In this document: positions 57,093 to 64,000 of the stretch, piece after piece
Position numbering within the stretch: position 1 is the stretch's first letter
How the letters are laid out: each line of letters opens with the position of its first letter
Program-made: the position numbers and the translations under genes
Notes under the pieces: generated by a model
Databases searched by the model: none
What the model saw: the letters and a program-made list of their open reading frames with translations, nothing else
What the model was told of the DNA's origin: nothing
Assembly: GCF_006265115.1 (NCBI RefSeq)
Contig: NZ_SMDR01000001.1
Location: 1,302,001-1,366,000 of the forward strand
Source: Arenimonas terrae
GTDB taxonomy: Bacteria; Pseudomonadota; Gammaproteobacteria; Xanthomonadales; Xanthomonadaceae
Reading direction: 5' to 3'
DNA: 64,000 nt

Positions 57093-57508
57093 GCACCCGC
57101 CTGCTGCGAGGGATCGTCGGGGTTGGGCTGCCAAAGTTCGATCAGGCCGCCCTCGGGGTCGAGCACGTAACCGAACTTACCCTGCTCGCTGTCCTCGCGC
57201 CGGTCGAGCACGCGGCAGCCTTCCTCGCGCAGCGCGGCCAGCACGGCGTCGAGGTCGTCCACGCGCAGGTTGATCATGTAGGGCTTGTCGCTGGGCAGGA
57301 AGTATTCAGTGCTTTCCTTGAACGCCGAGAACACCGTGCAGGCGTCGCCGCCGGTGTCGGCGCGTTTCCAGTGGAAGAGCGTGCCGCCCCAGGCTTCCAT
57401 GTCCATGCCCAGGTGCCGCGTGTACCAGGCGCCGAGCGCGCCGGGATCGCGGGCCTTGAAGAAGATGCCGCCGATGCCGTGCACGCGGGGCTTGGCGGGA
57501 GCGCTCAT
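57089..57508 (-). CDS. VOC-family (glyoxalase/bleomycin-resistance fold) protein
   Basis: This 139-residue protein has one vicinal-oxygen-chelate fold: HGIGGIFFKARDPGALGAWYTRHLGMDMEAWGG, then KPYMINLRVDDLDAVLAALREEG and FGYVLDPEGGLIELWQPN. Two beta-alpha-beta-beta-beta units and a terminal Glu fit metal-dependent members. The substrate is unknown; the ending DPEGGLIELWQP is common among stress-linked VOC proteins. It overlaps the yoaA-like gene upstream and tsaB downstream by four bases. Confidence 0.88.
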   Translation of the reverse strand: MSAPAKPRVHGIGGIFFKARDPGALGAWYTRHLGMDMEAWGGTLFHWKRADTGGDACTVFSAFKESTEYFLPSDKPYMINLRVDDLDAVLAALREEGCRVLDRREDSEQGKFGYVLDPEGGLIELWQPNPDDPSQQAGA

Positions 57509-59541
57509 GTCCAATCCTCTTCGACCGCCTGCGGCGGCGTCGCGGTGGATTCTGGCGCAAAAAACGCCTGCACGTCGGCCAGCACGCGGGTGCGCGGCAT
57601 CGGCGGCAGGCTGTCGAGGAACAGGCGGCCGTAGGCCTTGCCGACCAGGCGCGGGTCGCACAGCACCAGCACGCCGCGGTCGGAATGGCTGCGGATCAGG
57701 CGGCCGACGCCCTGCTTGAGTGCGATCACCGCCTGCGGCAGCTGTTCGTCGCGGAAGGGATTGCCGCCGTTGCGGCGCACCGCCTCCAGCCGCGCCTCGA
57801 GCACCGGATCGTCCGGCGCCGCGAACGGCAGGCGGTCGATCACCACGACGCTCAGCGCCTCGCCGGCGACGTCCACGCCTTCCCAGAAGCTGGCGGCGCC
57901 CAGCAGCACGCCGTTGCCCGACGCGCGGAACTGTTCGAGCAGGGTATTGCGCGGCGCGGTGCCCTGCACGAACAGCGGCCAGGGCGCGTCGCGCATCATC
58001 TCGGCGGCCTCGCGCAGGGCGCGGTGCGAGGTGAAGAGCAGGAAGGCGCGGCCTTGCGACGCCTCCAGCACCGGCCAGACGACGTCGAGCATGGCGCCGA
58101 CGTAGTCGCGGCTGTTGGGCTCGGGCAGGTTGCGCGGCAGGTAGCACAGGGCCTGCTCGGGCCAGTCGAAGGGGCTGGGCTGCAGCAGTTCGCGCGGATC
58201 GTCCAGGCCCAGGCGCTTGCCGATGTGCTCGAAGTCGCCGGCGACGGCCAGCGTCGCCGAGGTGAAGATCCAGGCCGCGCGGCTCTGCTCGCGGTACTTG
58301 CGCAGCGGGCCGGAGACGTCGAGCGGCGTGCGCTGCAGGGTGAAGCCGCGCTGGGTCAGCTCGTACCAACGCACGGAGCAGGACGGCTCCGGGCCGGCTG
58401 ACTCGACATCGAAAGCCGACGCTCCCTCCGGCCCCGCACTTTCGCCGCCTCCTTCCCCACCGTCGCCATCCCCGCGCCAGCCCCGCAGGCGCCGAAGCAG
58501 CTCGACCGCACGGTCGCAACAGCCCGCGAAACCCGGCGAAGCGTCCGACAGCGGTCCCAGCACGCGCTGCAGTTCCGACAGGGCGTGCTCGAGCGCGTCG
58601 AGCGCCGGCGGCACCGGCGCATGCGCCATCAGACGCGCCATCGGCCCGCGCTGCGGCAGCTTGTCCATCGCCAGGCGCAGGTCGCGCATCGCCTGTTCGA
58701 GCCCGCGCGCAGGGCCCAGCACGGTGGCCAGGGAGGCGGTGACGTTCTTGCATTCGGCCAAAGAGTCGCGTGACAGGTCCAGCAGCTGCCGCGCTCCCAG
58801 CCCCTCACCAAAAAACTGCGCCGCGAGCTCCGGCAGTTGATGCGCCTCGTCCAGCACGAAGGCCGCCGCCCCCGGCAGGATCTCGCCAAAGCCTTCCTGC
58901 TTGATCGCCAGGTCGGCCAGCAGCAAATGATGGTTGACCACCACCACGTCGGCGGCCTGCGCCTGCTGCCGCGCCTTGGCGACGAAACACTCGCTCCAGA
59001 ACGGGCACTCTCCGCCGAGGCAGTTGTCGGCGGTGGAGGTGACCTGCGGCCAAAGCGGCGAGTCCTCGGCGATGTCGGCCAGCTCCGAGAGGTCGCCGCG
59101 CATCGTGCGCCCGGCCCAGGCGACCACGCGCTGGAACTGCGCCGCCACTTCGCGCGACTGGAATTTTTCACCCTTGGCCTGCTCCAGGCGGTACTGGCAG
59201 AGATAGTTCGCGCGGCCCTTGAGCAGCGCCGTCTTCACCCCCGCGCCCAGCGCGGCGCGAACGCGCGGCAGGTCGCGGTGGTAGAGCTGGTCCTGCAGTG
59301 CGCGGGTGCCGGTGGAGATGATCGTGCGCTGGCCCGACAGCAGGGCCGGCACGAGGTAGGCATAGGTCTTGCCGGTGCCGGTGCCGGCTTCGGCGATCAG
59401 GGTCGCATGCTGGTCCATGGCCGAAGCGACGGCCTCGGCCAGCTGCCGCTGCGCTTCGCGCGGCCGGTACCCTTCCAGCCCTTCGGCCAGCGGCCCGCCG
59501 GCGGCAAGCGCCGCGCGGGTGCGTTCGGCCAGGTCGTCCAC
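57505..59541 (-). CDS. ATP-dependent DNA helicase of the DinG/YoaA iron-sulfur family
   Basis: This 678-residue XPD-like 5'-3' helicase has Walker A AEAGTGTGKT (50-59), DEAH at 231-234, and four cysteines for an iron-sulfur cluster: Cys115, Cys174, Cys179 and Cys185. Motifs V/VI include WEGVDVAGEALSVVVIDRLPF and QGVGRLIRSHSDRGVL. Length and Fe-S spacing match YoaA rather than the larger exonuclease-fused DinG. A Gly/Glu-rich low-complexity insert lies near 375-400. The start is GTG 59541, directly adjoining the TPR lipoprotein stop. It likely acts in replication repair or R-loop removal. Confidence 0.9.
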   Translation of the reverse strand: MDDLAERTRAALAAGGPLAEGLEGYRPREAQRQLAEAVASAMDQHATLIAEAGTGTGKTYAYLVPALLSGQRTIISTGTRALQDQLYHRDLPRVRAALGAGVKTALLKGRANYLCQYRLEQAKGEKFQSREVAAQFQRVVAWAGRTMRGDLSELADIAEDSPLWPQVTSTADNCLGGECPFWSECFVAKARQQAQAADVVVVNHHLLLADLAIKQEGFGEILPGAAAFVLDEAHQLPELAAQFFGEGLGARQLLDLSRDSLAECKNVTASLATVLGPARGLEQAMRDLRLAMDKLPQRGPMARLMAHAPVPPALDALEHALSELQRVLGPLSDASPGFAGCCDRAVELLRRLRGWRGDGDGGEGGGESAGPEGASAFDVESAGPEPSCSVRWYELTQRGFTLQRTPLDVSGPLRKYREQSRAAWIFTSATLAVAGDFEHIGKRLGLDDPRELLQPSPFDWPEQALCYLPRNLPEPNSRDYVGAMLDVVWPVLEASQGRAFLLFTSHRALREAAEMMRDAPWPLFVQGTAPRNTLLEQFRASGNGVLLGAASFWEGVDVAGEALSVVVIDRLPFAAPDDPVLEARLEAVRRNGGNPFRDEQLPQAVIALKQGVGRLIRSHSDRGVLVLCDPRLVGKAYGRLFLDSLPPMPRTRVLADVQAFFAPESTATPPQAVEEDWT

Positions 59542-60054
59542 CTACATGCGGACCGGCAGCGGCACCGCGCAGGCTTCGGCCTGACGGCGCGCGACCTCGG
59601 CGCCGGCGCTGTCGCCGCGCGCCTGGCGGGCGTGGGCGATGGTGCTCCAGCTGCGCCGGCACAGGCCGCCGAGCTTGGTGCCCTGTTCGTAGGCGAGGTT
59701 GGCCTGGCGCTCGGCCTCGACCCACTTGCGGCGCAGCAGGCTCAGCTCGGCGCGCCACTGCAGCAGTTCGTTGTCGGTCGGCGTGATCGCCAGCGCCTCG
59801 GCGATCGCGGCACCGGCGCCCTTGTAGTCGCCGTGCGCTTCCAGCGCCTCGGCCCGGGCGCGCAGCTCGTCCACGCGGGGATCGCGCACCGGCTGCACGA
59901 ACAGGTCGTCGTCGCCGACGCTGGCCGCGCGGATCGCCGCCACCATCGCCACCGGATCGGCCTTGGGGGCCGGCGTGCCGCGCGCCGGCGGCGGCGCGCT
60001 GCTGCCGCAGGCGGCCAGCAGCAGCACCACCAGGGCGATCGGCGCCCTATTCAT
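59542..60054 (-). CDS. Small TPR-like lipoprotein
   Basis: This 170-residue protein has a signal and lipobox LLAACGSS. The mature part after an Ala/Pro linker holds helical-pair repeats (ELRARAEALEAHGDYKGAGAAIAEALAI and LQWRAELSLLRRKWVEAERQANLAYEQG) like TPR units. It probably acts as a periplasmic adaptor. ATG 60054 overlaps the end of mrcB by eight bases, so it may serve the PBP1b machinery, in the manner of lipoprotein PBP regulators, but it shows no LpoB sequence. Function unknown. Confidence 0.78.
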   Translation of the reverse strand: MNRAPIALVVLLLAACGSSAPPPARGTPAPKADPVAMVAAIRAASVGDDDLFVQPVRDPRVDELRARAEALEAHGDYKGAGAAIAEALAITPTDNELLQWRAELSLLRRKWVEAERQANLAYEQGTKLGGLCRRSWSTIAHARQARGDSAGAEVARRQAEACAVPLPVRM

Positions 60055-62422
60055 CGTCGCGGCGGCGATCGCGGTCGCGGTCGCGTCGGTCGTCTTCTTC
60101 ATCGTCGTCACCACCAAAACGGAACCAGTCCAGCCAGCTGCGTTCGACGCAGCTCACGTGCTCGGGCGGCAGATAGCCGGCCACGAAGGCATAGCGGCGC
60201 GCGCCTTCGCAATTCTCCTCGGTGGTCGCGAACTGCTGCGCGTCCACCCAGCCCCATTCGATGCCGGCGCCGCCGACGTCCAGCGGCGCACTCGGCAGCT
60301 TCTGGAACAGCGCCGACCACACCCGCATTGCGCCCGTGGCGCCGTACAGGCCGGTGGGCTCGTTCTTGTCGTTGCCGACCCAGACCACCGCGAGGTGGTC
60401 GCCGGTGTAACCCGCGAACCAGCTGTCGCGGCTGTCGTTGCTGGTGCCGGTCTTGCCGGCGGCATTCAACCGGCCGAGGCCATCGGCCAGCAGCGGTCGG
60501 CCGGTGCCGCGGGTCACCGCGTCCTGCAGCGCCAGGGTGACCAGGCGGGCGGCGACCGCATCGCCTTCCTTCGCTGGTTCGGCTCTGAAGTCGTAGCGGT
60601 TGATCGCCTTGCCCTTGGTGTCGACCACGCCGCGCACCGCGCGCAACGGCTGGATCTGCCCGCCCGAGGCGAGGAACTGGTAGACCTGCGCCATCGCGAA
60701 CGGACTGAGGTCGACCGAGCCCAGGATGAGCGAGGGGTTGGCGGGCGCGCGCAGTCCAGCCAGGACCTTCAACAGTTCGGCCAGCCGCTCGGGGCCGACG
60801 TCCATGCCCACGCGCACCGTCGCCTGGTTGTAGGAATGCGCCAGCGCATCCACCAGGCTGACACGACCGTGGCTGCGGCCGTCGGAATTCTCCGGGTTCC
60901 AGGTCCGGCCGTTGGGCAGGGTCAGGTTCACCGGCGCGTCGTCCACCGGCGTCGCCAGCGACCAGTTGCCCGGCTGCGCCAGCGCCAGCAGGTAGACCAT
61001 CGGCTTGAGCAGGGAACCTACCGGCCGCTGCGCCTCGAGCGCGCGGTTGAAGCCCGGCGTGTCGGTGTTGCGGTTGCCGACCATGGCCAGCACTTCGCCG
61101 CTGCGGGTGTCGGTGACCACCATGCCGGCCTGCAGCGGCGGGCCGTCCTTGCGCTGGACCCGGTCCAGGGTGCCGCTGACGGCCTGTTCGGACAGCAGCT
61201 GGGCCGAGGGCGAGAGCGTGGTCATCACGCTCAGGCCGGCGCCGCGCAGCGCGTCGGCCGGGTAGTCGCGCGCGAGCTGGCGGCGCACCAGGTCCATGAA
61301 GGCGGGATTGCGGTTGCGGGTGACGCCCGGGCGCGCGCTGACCGCCAGCGGCGCCGCGCGCGCACGCTTGAATTCGGCGTCGTCGATCAGCTCGAGCTGG
61401 TTCCAGACCTGCAGTACCAGGTCGCGGCGGCCCTTGGCCGCCTCGGGCTTGCGCCGCGGGTCGAACAGCGACGGGCCCTGGATCATGCCCACCAGGAGCG
61501 CCATGTCTTCGGTGCGCAGGCTGCCCAGCTCGCGCCCGAACCAGAACTCCGAAGCCGCGGCGACGCCGTGGATGGACTGGTTGCCCTGCTGGCCCATGTA
61601 GACCTGGTTGAGATAGGCCTCGAGGATGCGCTGCTTGTCGTAGCGGAACTCGATGATCAGCGAGTAGGCGATTTCCTTGAGCTTGCGGCTCAGGCGCTTC
61701 TCGCGCGTCAGGAACAGGCTGCGCACCAGCTGCTGGGTCAGCGTGCTGGCGCCCTGCTCGAGCTCGCCTTCGCGCACGTTCACCCACATGGCGCGCATCA
61801 TTCCCCAGGGGTCGATGCCGTGGTGGTGCTTGAAGTCGCGGTCCTCGACCGCCTGCAGGCCCATCACCAGCAGCGAGGGCACTTCCTTGAGCTGCACCAG
61901 ACGCCGCTCCTCCTGGACGTTGCCGTAGAGCGTGGCGATGCGGGCGGGATCGACACGGGCGAGGTCGAGCTTGCGGTCGGCACGGCGGTCGCGCACGGCG
62001 GCCACGCGGCCGCCGGCGAGCTGCACTTCCAGCCGCTGCCCCGGCACCGGACCGTCGAGGTCGGTGAAGGCGCGGGTGGCGATGTGGAAACGGCCGCCGT
62101 CGCGCGACCAGGTGCCGGGAAGGTCGCCGCTGCCGTCCTTGCGGTACGCCGCGGCGGCGAGCTCGAGCTCCAGGGTGGCCGGATCGAGGCGCAGGCCCGG
62201 CTCCAGCCGCAGCGGCCGGGCGTAAACGCGGGTCGGCACCTGCCAGGCAAGCTGCTCGAACTCGGCGCGCACCTGCTTGTCGAGCACCCAGAAAACAGGA
62301 ACACCGATGCCCACAGCCAGGCCCAGGGCAAGCAGGGCGCCACGGACAAGCCACTTCCTCCAGCGGGGCCGGACGGGAGATGAACCGGAATTTGGGGGGG
62401 AAGCGCTACGAGGCACGGACAT
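60047..62422 (-). CDS. mrcB: Penicillin-binding protein 1B (bifunctional)
   Basis: This 791-residue class A PBP polymerises and crosslinks peptidoglycan. After a cytosolic tail and one helix (WLVRGALLALGLAVGIGVPVFWVL), a UvrB-like UB2H segment (about 60-150) leads to GT51 with catalytic Glu193 (QAVEDRDF) and RGEL-like EGELEQGASTLTQQLVRSLFL. The transpeptidase has SxxK Ser470-Lys473, SYN at 530-532 and KTGT at 657-660. The tail is highly charged, rich in Asp and Arg. UB2H and order match PBP1b rather than PBP1a. Confidence 0.95.
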   Translation of the reverse strand: MSVPRSASPPNSGSSPVRPRWRKWLVRGALLALGLAVGIGVPVFWVLDKQVRAEFEQLAWQVPTRVYARPLRLEPGLRLDPATLELELAAAAYRKDGSGDLPGTWSRDGGRFHIATRAFTDLDGPVPGQRLEVQLAGGRVAAVRDRRADRKLDLARVDPARIATLYGNVQEERRLVQLKEVPSLLVMGLQAVEDRDFKHHHGIDPWGMMRAMWVNVREGELEQGASTLTQQLVRSLFLTREKRLSRKLKEIAYSLIIEFRYDKQRILEAYLNQVYMGQQGNQSIHGVAAASEFWFGRELGSLRTEDMALLVGMIQGPSLFDPRRKPEAAKGRRDLVLQVWNQLELIDDAEFKRARAAPLAVSARPGVTRNRNPAFMDLVRRQLARDYPADALRGAGLSVMTTLSPSAQLLSEQAVSGTLDRVQRKDGPPLQAGMVVTDTRSGEVLAMVGNRNTDTPGFNRALEAQRPVGSLLKPMVYLLALAQPGNWSLATPVDDAPVNLTLPNGRTWNPENSDGRSHGRVSLVDALAHSYNQATVRVGMDVGPERLAELLKVLAGLRAPANPSLILGSVDLSPFAMAQVYQFLASGGQIQPLRAVRGVVDTKGKAINRYDFRAEPAKEGDAVAARLVTLALQDAVTRGTGRPLLADGLGRLNAAGKTGTSNDSRDSWFAGYTGDHLAVVWVGNDKNEPTGLYGATGAMRVWSALFQKLPSAPLDVGGAGIEWGWVDAQQFATTEENCEGARRYAFVAGYLPPEHVSCVERSWLDWFRFGGDDDEEDDRRDRDRDRRRDDE

Positions 62423-62485
62423 GGATAATCCGGAGGTGCGGCGAGTCTAGCAGGCCACCGCTCCCGCGCCCCAACCCGAGACTGA

Positions 62486-64000
62486 ATGCCCCGCATGGAT
62501 GCCCCCCTTCTCCCGGTCCTGAGCGTCTGGACCGTCGACGGCCGGTCCCCGTCGCCCGTGCCCACCGCGCTGGAGCGCGTGCCGGGAAACGCCGCCACGG
62601 CGCAGGACGCGCTGGCGCGGGCGCGCCAGCAGTTCCCCGGACGTGACGTGTTGCTGCTGCGCGGTGATGCGGTCCTGCCCCCGGATGCGGTCGATCGGCT
62701 GCTCGCCGCCTGGGCTGATCCGGCCTGGGACGTGCTGTCTCCGCTCGATGGCCGCTGGACGCTGGTCGCGGAACCGCTGGACGACGCCGCGCGCGACGCG
62801 CTTGCCTGGGTCCATGGCGAACATGCCGCCTTCGCATGGGCGGACTGGTCGCCGGTGTGTTCGCTGTGGCGCGGCGCCGCGCTGGGCGCATCGACTTCGC
62901 CGGGCGCCGGCCGCTCGGCCCTGCTGCCCTGCCTGTGGGTCGGCCCGGCCGATCCCGGCGGGGCCGCGGCACCGATGCCGCTGCCCCTGGTCCGCCTGGC
63001 CGAACGCATCGGCCAAGCCGAGCACCGGCCCGCCGTCTCGGCGGAAAAGCCGACGGTGCTGCACGTCCTGCACGGCTGGGGCGGCGGCGCCGCGCGCTTC
63101 GTGCGCGACCTCGCGGCCGGCGACCGCGAACGCAACCACCTCGTGCTGGTCGCGCACAGCGGCGACGACCGGCCGCCGTTCGGCAAGCGGCTGGCGCTGC
63201 ACCTCGACATCGACGCACCGCCGCTGCGGCAGTGGCCGCTGTCCGAGCCGATCGCCGACACTGCGATCCATTCCGCCGAAGTGCAGGCGGTGCTGGCCGA
63301 GGTGTTGCCGCAGTGGCGCATCGGCGCGGTGTTGGTGTCCTCGCTGATCGGCCACAGCCTGGACGTGCTGCGCACGGGCCTGCCGACCGCGATCTGCACG
63401 CACGACGCCTACCCCCTGTGGCCGCTGCTGCACGACGCCCGCGATCCCGGGGAGCACGCCTTCGACGTCACGACGCTGGCGGCGGAACTGGAGCGCATCC
63501 CGCAAGGCCACAGCTTCGTGTTCTCGCGGCGGGACGCGGGGCAGTGGTGGGAGCTCCGTGAGGCCTTCGTGGCCGCGGTGGCCGACGGCGGCATCACCTT
63601 CGTGGCACCGAGTGAGTTCGCGCGCCGCCGCCTGTGCGCGATCGCGCCCGCGCTGTCGGCGCGCGCCTGGCAGGTCATCCCGCACGGGCTGGCGCCGTTC
63701 GCCGCACCGGCGCCGGCCCGTCCGCCCCGCCCGGCCGATGCGCCGCTGCGGGTGCTGGTGCCCGGGCGCCTGGACGGCGGTAAGGGCGAACACCTCATCG
63801 CCGCCATGCTGGACTCGCTGCCGCCCGGCATCGAACTGATCCTGCTCGGCTGCGGCCACGCCGCCGACCGTTTCGCTGGCCGCCCCGGCCTGCAGGTGCA
63901 GCGCGACTACCGCCGCGACGAGCTGCCGTCCTGGATCGAACGCCTGGCGCCCGACCTCGCGCTGTTGCCCTCGACGGTGCCGGAAACCTTCAGCTACACG
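62486..64000 (+). CDS. Glycosyltransferase, GT-B (group 1) type with extra N-terminal domain; runs off the window
   Basis: A plus-strand reading frame is open from ATG 62486 to the end (505 codons, no stop); ATG 62495 is an alternative. Residues about 1-160 resemble part of a GT-A glycosyltransferase domain (DVLLLRGDAVLPPDAVDRLLAAWADP). The rest reads as a GT-B enzyme: VLHVLHGWGGGAARFVRDL, a donor domain starting PLRVLVPGRLDGGKGEHLIAAML with ELILLGCGHAADRF, and PDLALLPSTVPETFSYT at the edge. The missing part should hold the E-x7-E motif. Three shorter frames over it on both strands are not supported. It suggests the start of a surface polysaccharide cluster beyond the window. The predicted acceptor is unknown. 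Confidence 0.8.
   Translation, partial: MPRMDAPLLPVLSVWTVDGRSPSPVPTALERVPGNAATAQDALARARQQFPGRDVLLLRGDAVLPPDAVDRLLAAWADPAWDVLSPLDGRWTLVAEPLDDAARDALAWVHGEHAAFAWADWSPVCSLWRGAALGASTSPGAGRSALLPCLWVGPADPGGAAAPMPLPLVRLAERIGQAEHRPAVSAEKPTVLHVLHGWGGGAARFVRDLAAGDRERNHLVLVAHSGDDRPPFGKRLALHLDIDAPPLRQWPLSEPIADTAIHSAEVQAVLAEVLPQWRIGAVLVSSLIGHSLDVLRTGLPTAICTHDAYPLWPLLHDARDPGEHAFDVTTLAAELERIPQGHSFVFSRRDAGQWWELREAFVAAVADGGITFVAPSEFARRRLCAIAPALSARAWQVIPHGLAPFAAPAPARPPRPADAPLRVLVPGRLDGGKGEHLIAAMLDSLPPGIELILLGCGHAADRFAGRPGLQVQRDYRRDELPSWIERLAPDLALLPSTVPETFSYT

Overview
The window is about 64 kb of very GC-rich DNA from a gammaproteobacterium. Gene order and content fit Lysobacteraceae/Xanthomonadaceae (the Lysobacter, Luteimonas and Arenimonas neighbourhood). 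Pointers are the kdsD-kdsC-lptCAB-rpoN-hpf-ptsN-hprK-rapZ run facing a ptsI-ptsH-IIA(Man) run, a metX-metB-hom operon under a SAM-I riboswitch, and the pairing of a TonB-dependent receptor with a beta-propeller phytase-like lipoprotein. The genus cannot be fixed from sequence alone. Most of the window is densely packed chromosomal housekeeping DNA with many 1-20 bp gene overlaps. I found no rRNA, tRNA, CRISPR array, prophage or complete insertion sequence.

Layout. 1-4.1 kb: end of hemE, a hybrid histidine kinase, a YceI-cytochrome b561-YceI trio and a small glutaredoxin-like protein. 4.1-11.7 kb: sdaA, then a cyclic-di-GMP block (a propeller-Y_Y_Y-GGDEF protein and a MASE1-GGDEF-EAL protein) coupled to an M23 peptidase. 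11.7-12.25 kb: a structured dispersed repeat (copy A). 12.3-17.8 kb: TonB receptor, divergent phytase-like lipoprotein, and an orphan two-domain peptidoglycan-hydrolase-like protein. 17.8-21.4 kb: metX-metB-hom with riboswitch and ribosome-binding-site hairpin. 21.4-28.1 kb: second phytase-like lipoprotein, prfC, a REP-like palindrome, hemolysin-III protein, CBS protein, lipid-linked-sugar GT2, mtgA, hslO. 28.3-34 kb: an unknown outer-membrane-like protein and sugar-nucleotide genes (UDP-sugar dehydrogenase, manC, amgK, murU). 34-38.8 kb: a membrane diguanylate cyclase, hda, a PerM-type permease, pgsA, a DUF2066 protein. 38.9-43 kb: purM, purN, a DUF3108 protein, murA, ibaG. 43-52.9 kb: the kds/lpt/rpoN/PTS region. 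53.0-53.54 kb: repeat copy B. 53.6-64 kb: mgtE, a K+ channel-like protein, a NUDIX-cupin fusion, tsaB, a VOC protein, a YoaA-type helicase, a TPR lipoprotein, mrcB, and a glycosyltransferase running off the right edge.

How the parts work together. Envelope biogenesis dominates: Kdo synthesis (kdsD, kdsC), LPS transport (lptC, lptA, lptB), peptidoglycan (murA, mtgA, mrcB, amgK/murU recycling), phospholipid (pgsA) and nucleotide sugars. The PTS genes form a phosphorelay (EI, HPr, HPr kinase, IIA-Ntr, IIA-Man) with no sugar permease in the window, so the role is probably regulatory. Methionine synthesis is set up for translational shut-off by SAM. Three GGDEF proteins and one hybrid kinase give a strong signalling component.

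The most unusual feature is a roughly 0.54 kb intergenic element present twice (11712-12243 and 52997-53540). Part of it is identical, while a long stem has changed between copies only by paired, compensating substitutions. That points to a conserved folded RNA or DNA structure rather than a protein.
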